Assembly (NCBI GenBank): GCA_002197995.1
Contig: NGZR01000005.1
Coordinates: 1,922,001 to 1,986,000, forward strand
DNA length: 64,000 nucleotides
Direction: 5' to 3'
Origin: Gaeumannomyces sp. JS-464
Taxonomy: Eukaryota; Ascomycota; Sordariomycetes; Magnaporthales; Magnaporthaceae
A program made the position numbers and the translations under genes. The notes beneath the pieces are model-generated. The model saw only the letters and a program-made list of their open reading frames with translations, was not told the origin of the DNA and searched no databases. Below are positions 56,814 to 64,000 of the stretch, one piece after another (position 1 is the first letter of the stretch; each line of letters opens with the position of its first letter).

Positions 56814-59800
56814 ATGTCCGTCGGCCAATCGCACAATAGTTCTTCAGCAAGAAGCGGCGACCGAATCCCGTCCCAGACTCACCGGACCGGCCGGAGGGCT
56901 CCTCCCAGGCCTGCCGCTCGACAGCAAGCTCCAGGAGCCTCTCCCTCGGACTCTCCAAGACCTTCTCGCGGTCGACCGTCAGCAGCGCAATCGACGATGC
57001 CGTTGAAGATCCCAAGGGGCCTCTGGGGCTCAACCTCCTCCACGGGCCCCCCGATCCGCGCGCGGACCTGGTATTCGTCCACGGCCTGGGCGGCGGCTCG
57101 CGCAAGACATGGAGCAAGACAGCGTCGCAGTCACACTACTGGCCGCAAGAGTGGCTACCCCAAGACCCTGCGTTTGGCAGCGTTCGCATCCACAGCTATG
57201 GCTACGACTCGGACTACTTGAGGGGGAACGAAGACTGCCTCAATGTCCACCTGTTCGGGAAGTCTTTCTTGGGGGCGCTTGGCACGTCGCCAGCGCTTCT
57301 GCATTCCAGGACGCGCATCATCTTGGTCGGCCATAGTATGGGCGGCCTCGTGATCAAGAAGGCATACATCCTCGCCAGGCAGGATGCGGCCTACCGGGAC
57401 CTGGCTTCCAGACTCGACGCCGTCTACTTCCTCGCCACGCCACACCGAGGGGCCGACTCGGCAAAGACGCTGAAGAACGTCCTCAAAGTTGCCTACGATC
57501 GCGCATACGTCGCCGACCTGGAGCGCAACTCCGGCGCCATCCAGGTGATCAACGACGAGTTTAGACACTTCTCGGACGGCCTGGAGCTCTGGTCCTTCTT
57601 TGAGACCCAGAACATGAAGCCCTTCAGCTCGCCTATCGTTGACCCTGAGTCTGCCATCTTGGGGTACCGGGAGGAGAAGCAGATTCCCTTGAGCGCAGAC
57701 CACCGCTCCATCTGCAAGTTCGACACCGCGCTTGACGTCAATTACATCGAAATACGGAATGCCCTAGCGTCCACCATCGCCGGCATCACCACCACGACCA
57801 CTTCGTTGCGCCCCGCGGGAGCATCACGACAGAGTCAAGGAACTGAAGAAGTTTTTGGGTGTCCCAGACGTCGTAGACGACGATCTCTTCACTGTCTCAG
57901 AGGCTCGCTTGGACAGCACATGCCAGTGGGTCTCTCAGAAGGAGAGCTTTACCGCATGGCGAGACGCCACCTCGGCTGACCGCTGGGCGCTTTGGCTCAA
58001 GGGAAAGCCTGCAAGTGGCAAGTCCGTCCTCTCCGGCTATGTCATTGAGCAGTTGAGAGGGTCAGGCCAGGCCTGCAGCTACTTCTTCTTCAAGCACGGC
58101 GACAAATCCAAGTCGCACCTGGGTCGATGCCTTCGATCATTGGCCTTCCAGATGGGAAGCTCGATACCCGCTGCCGCCGACGCCATCCTACAGCTGCAAT
58201 CGGATGGACTCCGTCTCGAACACATGGACGAGCGTACCCTTTGGCGAATTCTCTTTCTGTCGGCCATTCTTCCCCTCGTCACTACCCGACACTACTGGGT
58301 CATTGACGCACTAGACGAGTGCTCCAGCACGTCTCTGGAGGTTGTCGAGACTATTCTGTCACATCTAGACGACGCAGTTCCCCTGAGGGTTCTTATAACC
58401 AGCCGAGACACAGCTGAGCTTGGGCAGGTCTCCAACCCATACCTCCCAGCCTCGTTCGGATCGAAACGATATCCGTTACCGATACCCTGTCAGACCTGCG
58501 GCGTCTAGTTGAGAGCAAGATGAAAATCCTGGCCGTGGAGGCTGAAGATAAGCACGCCCTCTCTGACAAAATCGTCGACAAATCCAAGGGGTCCTTCTTG
58601 TGGACCAGCTTGGTCCTTAAGGAGCTTAGTGGCTGTCACAGCAAAAACGAGATCGAGTCGATACTTGAGGAGGTGCCCAGAGGAATGGAGTCGCTCTACA
58701 GCCGCACCCTGGACTCGATGTCGCAGGTTCCGCGAGGCAAGGAGCTTTCCAAGGCGATTCTAAGGTGGGCCACCTGTGCGGTGCGCCCCATGACGACGGC
58801 CGAGCTGAATGGCGCACTGAGCCTGGACATCAAAGACTCGTTCCTAAGCCTGGAGGATAGCATCACGGCCCTTTGTGGCCAGCTTGTTTCGTCGACAAGT
58901 TTGGAAAGGTCCAGATGGTCCACGAGACGGCCAGAGAGTTCCTCATGGGCGCCGACCAAGACTCCGAATTCTCCATCAAGAAGGAAAGGGCACATACGAG
59001 ACTTGCGCAGGTCTGCCTGATCTATCTCTCCGGGATGGAAATGAAGCCACCGAGGCCGCACCGGCGCCGAGGCCATGCTAAGCAAGCGACCACCAAGCTG
59101 GACTTCGCCATCTACGCATGCACTGCCTGGTCATATCACCTAGCCAAAGCTGATCCGCGCGCCGCGGACCTGCTGGATACTCTCGAGCTGTTCCTCAAGT
59201 CGAACGTGCTGACGTGGGTCGAAGCAATTGCCGAGTCGGGGAACTTGAACCAACTGATACGGACGTCCAAGAACCTCGGGAGGTACCTCAAGGCATGCAC
59301 GGCAGAGCGCTCGCCCTTGGAGCCACGGATCCGAATGCTGCGACAGTGGACAGCAGACCTTACCCGCCTACCTGCCATGTTCGCCAACGCACTCACAGCT
59401 TTACCATCGGCAATCTTCTCCTTATACCACCATTTTGCCCCGCTAGCTCCATGATTCACCAAACGACCAGCCCTGGAAGGAAGCTATCCGTCCTTGGCGC
59501 CCTCGGCCAGCAGTGGGATGACAGGTTAGTCTCTCTCGACTTCCGACAAAGCCAGCCGACGGCCCTGTCCCATGGAGAGGATTTTCTTGCTGTTGGGCTT
59601 ATGTCCGGGCGGGTGACACTTTACTATGCCACATCCTACCAGGAGTACAAGGCTTTCGACCATGGAGAAGCGGTCAAGTTCATTGCCTTCAGGGCCAAGT
59701 CTGACGTGATGTCTACCTGTGGTATGAAGAGCTTGAATATCTGGGACATCCGGACTGGGGCACTTCTGCGCAGATTGACGAGTCCCCCACGCCCGTCACT

Positions 59801-61749
59801 ATGCTATTCGACGAGGACATGCTGCTGGTAGCGAGCCACAAAAACTACATTGTCTGCTGGGATTTACAAGACCAGGGGCACGCCGAAATCCACCCGGCGG
59901 TGGAGCGACGGGCCAGACAGCATATCTCCGCCACGTCGCGCCCCCGGAGCCCTCACCCTCTCGGTACCACACGGGATGCTCGCCGTCGCGTACTCCAGCC
60001 AGGCCATTATGCTGTGGGACATGGAAGAGGATTGCTACTTTGGCAGCTGCGGCAAAAAGCTTTTCCAACGGCGAGACCAGCACCCACGTCGTCGTCGCCA
60101 TGGCATTCAACCCCAATCCCAACATCGAGCTCCTCGTGGTGGCCTACCTGGACGGCGACCTCGCGCTACTGGACCCCTTCGACGACCGGCAGCTCGAATG
60201 CTTCCGCGCAGACGTCCAGTCCCTCGCGCCCAGCCCTGACGGCCGGCTCCTGGCGGCGGGTGGCGCGGGCGGCGTCGTGCACGTCTACGAGTTCGACACG
60301 CTCCGGCCCTTGTACCGCGTCAAGTCGTCCAACTCGTTCATCAAACAGTTGAGCTTTGCGCGCGACAGCCTCCGGTTCGCCGACATCAGGGGCTCTCAGT
60401 GTACCGTCTGGGAGCCCGAGGCCCTGCTGCGCGACCTGCCCGCCGATGACAGCAGCGGGCAGCAGACGACGACCTCGGCTGCCGTCGTGACCCTTGTCGA
60501 GACGGTTTCCGTCGAGGCCGATGCCAGGGTCACCGCCATAGCGGTTGGCAACATCACGGGGACGACTGTCCCAGACGCCTCCGGGTTGATCTTCTGCGGC
60601 AGGGACGACGGCACCATCGCGCTTTACGACCGCAGAACGGCAGCCCAGATACGGAAGCTGCACGGCCACCGGTCCGCCGTCCGGCTCATGGCGTGGTGCG
60701 GACGCAGGAACTGTCTGCTCAGCGTCGACGCGTCGGCGGCATCATCCTGCAGCACCACGTCGGGAACAGGGTCGGGCCAACCTCCCCACCGTGTTCCAGA
60801 CGCGCCTACAGTCGGACACGGCAGTGGTCGGCATGCTTGTGGCGGATGCGGCGGGCAAGTTCGTCCTGCCGACGACCGCGGCAGACCACGTCTTCAGCCT
60901 CGAAGACGGCGGGTTGGAGCGCGATCTTGTTCCTCGAGACGGTGAGGCGGCGTCGCCTACGCGCAGGTGGATCTTGGACCCTCGCGCGCCTGCCACTCAC
61001 GTGCTTTGCGTCGAGGAGAGCTGCGTACGCGTCCACGCATGGCTGGCGGGTGTGTTGAGGTCGCCAGGTTCTCCCTGGCACCGCTCAGGGGACCCGTGGA
61101 GAGAGATAGCGGCGTCCCCGTCGCGCCGGCGCAGCTGAGAAACGCTACAGTGTACACAGCTGGTCGGGAGGCGCGCATCCTCCTGGAGTTCGCGACGCAA
61201 GACGGATCAGCCAGCCCCCTCCAGCTCGCGCTTCTGAACCTGGATTTCGAGGTCGGACAAACTCTATCCCGGTCAACCAAGGAGCCAGATACCAACCATG
61301 CCTTGGGGCGCACGGAAGCCACGGTCGATAATAGAGGCGGCAAAAGCAAAAGCGCCTCGAGCTGCAGCTCCCGCGACGACCGTTCTGTCACTCACCCCGA
61401 TTCCCCTGCCAGACATGGCCCACGTCATCGGCATCAGCGACACCAATCGACTCGTGTTTCTGGACCGCTCCTCGTGGGTCTGCTCCGCGGACCTAACGAC
61501 CACCGCGTGCGCGGGTAATAGTCGGCGCCGGCGGCACCAGGTGGAGGAGGACGACGAGTTCGATCCCGTCGCCTCCGCCCCTGCCCCCGCTCAGAGGCAC
61601 TTTTACATACCGGACGTCTGGTTCGCCGGGTGGGGTGGATGAGCTACGTGTCGGCGCTGGCGCAGCGGGACATTGTGCTTACGAGGGGCGGGAACCTCGC
61701 CGTCGTCAGGGGCGGTCTCGATCATGCCGAAACAGCGCCTCGTGACTAG
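56814..61749 (+). pseudogene. NLR-type gene: alpha/beta hydrolase – NACHT – WD40-like, about 12 frameshifts
   Basis: A gene of about 1,640 codons that can be followed end to end only by changing frame near 56,840, 57,815, 58,440, 58,890, 59,440, 59,790, 59,880, 60,050, 60,740, 60,785, 61,055, 61,400 and 61,630. The N-terminal hydrolase has LVFVHGLGGGSRKTW and the nucleophile motif VGHSMGG (57,329-57,350). The NACHT domain has its P-loop GKPASGKS (58,001-58,026) and Walker B WVIDALDEC (58,295-58,325). The C-terminal half (about 59,460-61,740) consists of WD40-like beta repeats (SLNIWDIRTG, AIMLWDMEE, TIALYDRRT). The stop TAG is at 61,747. Such proteins act in fungal non-self recognition and programmed cell death. 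As it stands it cannot give a full-length protein. Confidence 0.82.
57015..57790 (+). other. Alpha/beta hydrolase domain of the NLR gene
   Basis: One continuous frame from about 56,845 to 57,815. Ser nucleophile in GHSMGG, oxyanion region HGLGGG, and a later catalytic-His candidate in PHRGAD or SADHRSI. This domain type is a common N-terminal effector of fungal NLRs (SesB-like lipase group). Confidence 0.75.
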
Positions 61750-62479
61750 AATGGACGAACCCTTGGGCACGAGGGAGTTTGTTGCGGCCTCGGCAGGTTC
61801 GGGAAAGGTCCACGCTTGTACAAAGGAGATACGATTAATAGACTAATGAGCCATTTTCCCAAGCTTTTGCGTTCCATTTCCGATGTCTGGCCCCGACCAC
61901 AGAGTCGGCCAGCCAGCATTATATGAAATTGTGTATAGCAAGGCATCCGTCATCGTCTGGATGTCAGTCTTGGCTCTTGCTTGGACAAGCTGCCTGCAAA
62001 AAAAACAAGACGAAAGGAAAAAAGCCCAGCCTCACCATATTCCGCAACTGAAAGCCGAGAGCTCCCAGCGGATCAAAAACGCCATGTTTATTCACCCGAC
62101 GAATAACGGGGTCGAGAAGTCGCGAATATGGTGGAAGGGCGGCGGCCGGTACCGTGGTGCTGGTGCTGGATAAGGTGTGGTGAGATAGGATGCTGTGCTG
62201 GGAAATGGGGAAGGTGGAAAGGGAAACGGCGGCCGTGTTTGGCGTGGGGACGGCGGCGGCCGGGCCGGCTTTTCGTCCAAAGTAACTAACTGCTTGCCGG
62301 CCAGCAGTTTTTTTATGCGTTCGGAATCGTTTCGGCTGTGCGGTGCGGCGAAAGCGATAAGGAAGTCGAAGGGCGGTCAGGTTGTGCGAGGAGGTTGGAG
62401 CAACGGCTGGTCGAAAGTTGGCGCGCGCGAAACGCGCCCTGGGCTGCGAGGGGTGCAAGCCTTTCCATCAGCTGGCAAT
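61750..62479. other. Intergenic region downstream of the NLR gene
   Basis: 730 bp of mixed composition. Open stretches on both strands have no recognisable domain and no supportive codon pattern; I see no gene. LINE-like sequence begins near the right end. Confidence 0.5.
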
Positions 62480-62665
62480 AGGCACCCCCATACCTTTGCC
62501 AGCCTTTTTTGCACCCTTCCTCGAATCCACCAATTCTTGGCGTTGTGCTGTTAGTGCACGCCGCCAAATTGCATACAAATCCTTAACACCCGCCAATCCA
62601 GCGACCCAACACCCACCCTACGCCCGCCAACGGCGCTGGCGACGGCAGCATGCCGTTGCCAACCG

Positions 62666-62688
62666 CCCCCCCCCCCCCCCCCCCCCCC
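62666..62688. repeat. Homopolymer run of 23 C
   Basis: In the LINE 5' region. The other LINE copy has only 6 C at the same place (near 27,448), so the run expanded or is misassembled. Confidence 0.9.
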
Positions 62689-62701
62689 TTCAGCCAATAG
62701 G

Positions 62702-63880
62702 GTGGCGCACGCTATCCTTAAGGGTCCAACGGCCTGGAGGAGCGCGTCGCTACTACACCGGCCCCCGCGCACCACAGCGCACACGAACACGAACTCGCCG
62801 TCCCCGTTGCAAAACGCGCAACACCCGACAGGGCCCGAACAGGGCCAGGAAGGCTCCCACGGCGTAGGCACCGGCACAGGTGCCCCTTTCCTCCCCCTTT
62901 ACCTTGCACCTTAACGACACCCTTCCCTCCCCCTACCCTCCCCCCAAGCCCCCACGCGCCACGGCGCCCGACCCCCTCCTCCCGGCCTACGGGCCCGACC
63001 CCCGGGTCGGCCGCAGCGGCCGCGGAAAAGATAATCGCGAACTTCACGCGTAAACAAAGCCAAACGGCTCTGATTTGCGCCACGTTAGCCCGATCGATCG
63101 ACGCTGGTATCGCCTCCCTACCGCTTAAAGCGGCGCACGAAGCGAACGGCTGGAAGACTTGTGTCACGGGACCAAGCCTAGCACACCTATATTTAGCCAT
63201 GGATCCGCCGGCCCCCTACGGGGCCAGCGGACTTTCCCTCCTCGTGCAACAACAAGTCTTTAACCTAGTACCCAGCTGCAGCGCCGTGACAACTTGCTTC
63301 CTGGAGTACGCGAAGGAGGCGCTGCTAGGCCAGCCAGCCCCCTTTTGGAGGACGGGGAGGCCCCTGCAGCCCTTGCAGCCCCGAACCTTACCCTAACGCA
63401 CAACGCCCGGCCCCGGCCCTAACTACCTACGCGGCCGCGGCCCGCGCTGGGCTGCAGCAGCCCTTACCACGTGCACAGGCCTTAAAAAACTGTGCACTTC
63501 GGGTGCCCCAGGCGCTTCCAGCCGGCTTTACAACCGACTACCGTATTTTAATTAAAATACTAAAAGAACGGCAGGCTTAGGCTAACAGCTAAACGGGTTT
63601 TAGCATACGTAAAGCCCTTACCGATAGCAAAAACCTACCGTTTACTATAGCAGGACGTCTCGAAAGCTTACCGAATCTTAACGGGATTTGTGTTAAAAGC
63701 CAAATCAGCAAATATATAAAACCGGCTATTGTAGCATGTGCGGAGTTAAACCGCTTATATAATGCTAACAGGGTTAAAAAGCCCGAGCTTTGGTTTAATT
63801 ACGTGGTTTCCAGGTGCCTTACAGCCTTAATAAACGGCTTAGGACAAAGGATCTCAATTACGGAGGAACTGGTTTAGGAA
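62702..63880 (+). pseudogene. LINE ORF1 fragment
   Basis: Gag-like ORF1, Pro/Ala-rich at the N-terminus, in at least three frames. Segments shared with the left LINE: QTALICATLARSIDAGIASLP near 63,057-63,120, LEYAKEALLGQPAPF near 63,300, and KKPELWFNYVVS near 63,778-63,812. No zinc knuckle is reached before the LTR. Confidence 0.7.
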
Positions 63881-63895
63881 AAAGTTAAAGCTTAA

Positions 63896-64000
63896 TGTTA
63901 CGACCAGCCAGCAAGCTCTTAAAAAGGGGGGGCCCCACAGGGGTGGGCAGGCACACGGGGAACGCACGTTACCCCGCACCCACCTTACGTAACTTAAAAG
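63896..64000 (+). repeat. Start of a gypsy LTR (TGTTACGACC family), cut by window end
   Basis: TGTTACGACCAGCCAGCAAGC begins right after LINE ORF1 sequence, so a gypsy element or solo LTR inserted into the LINE. Compared with 49,387-49,470 it is more GC-rich, suggesting a younger copy. Confidence 0.75.

Larger units (their letters stand above)
62480..63895 (+). mobile_element. LINE fragment, 5' end and ORF1 (family of 20,944-27,610)
   Basis: Plus-strand copy. 62,515-62,880 matches the reverse complement of about 27,250-27,600 (5' UTR and start of ORF1: TTGCATACAAATCCTTAACACCC). ORF1 is recognisable by PTAWRSAS, TGPEQGQEGS, and further on by ELNRLYNA and WFNYVVS. It breaks off in ORF1 at 63,895 where a gypsy LTR starts. 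GC-rich to about 63,500, then AT-rich, so RIP or divergence is uneven. Confidence 0.8.

Noticed and set aside
57790..57860. Intron explaining the first internal frame change in the NLR gene
   Set aside because: No acceptable donor: the only GT upstream (GTCCAC) is not consensus, and the protein reads on smoothly with a single-base shift.
61883..62173. Small gene downstream of the NLR
   Set aside because: 96 codons with no domain, no start context and no homologous pattern; composition changes within it.

Overview
The window looks like filamentous ascomycete (Pezizomycotina, probably Sordariomycete) chromosome. Three things point there: short spliceosomal introns of 77 and 80 bp, a hydrolase–NACHT–repeat NLR-type gene, and about 50 kb of transposon sequence decayed in the pattern of repeat-induced point mutation (RIP). 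In the decayed part CA/TG dinucleotides look scarce and TA plentiful while CG persists, and retroelement reading frames are broken mainly by C-to-T type stops. Taxon assignment below this level is not supported.

Layout. 1-20,943: AT-rich decayed LTR retrotransposons: Copia on the minus strand (1-3,098), Ty3/gypsy minus (3,099-7,346), Copia plus (7,347-~9,640), two gypsy plus (~9,640-12,567 and 12,568-16,188), and Copia minus (16,189-20,073 with further Copia debris to 20,943). 20,944-~27,610: a GC-rich, little-RIPped Tad-like LINE on the minus strand with a tandemly duplicated 3' end; it lies inside Copia gag sequence that resumes to the right up to an LTR at 28,602. 28,603-~38,009: a gypsy element split by a complete 7.3-kb gypsy (29,994-37,333, matching target duplications), which is itself split by a 235-bp solo Copia LTR with its own duplication. 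~38,010-49,850: gypsy fragments around a RIPped LINE (~38,847-46,257) that hosts a small gag-only LTR element (42,863-44,440, perfect 5-bp duplication). 49,851-53,676: a large inverted repeat, Copia/LTR debris and the tail of a Fot1/Pot-like transposase.

53,677-62,480 is an island of ordinary GC-rich sequence with three genes: a fructosamine (ketosamine) kinase with two introns, a RIB2-type zinc deaminase on the same strand, and, divergent from it, a large NLR-type gene (alpha/beta hydrolase, NACHT, WD40-like repeats) broken by about a dozen frameshifts. The first two encode enzymes that act on sugar-amine or ribityl-amine metabolites; a functional link is only conjecture. From ~62,480 transposons resume: the 5' part of a LINE related to the first one, cut by a gypsy LTR at 63,896 that runs off the window.

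Most interesting items: the gag-only LTR element, a cysteine-rich/coiled-coil reading frame lying antisense between integrase and the downstream LTR in two different gypsy elements, the three-level nest with readable target duplications, tandem hairpin modules varying in number inside gypsy LTRs, the large inverted repeat, and the heavily frameshifted NLR between intact genes.
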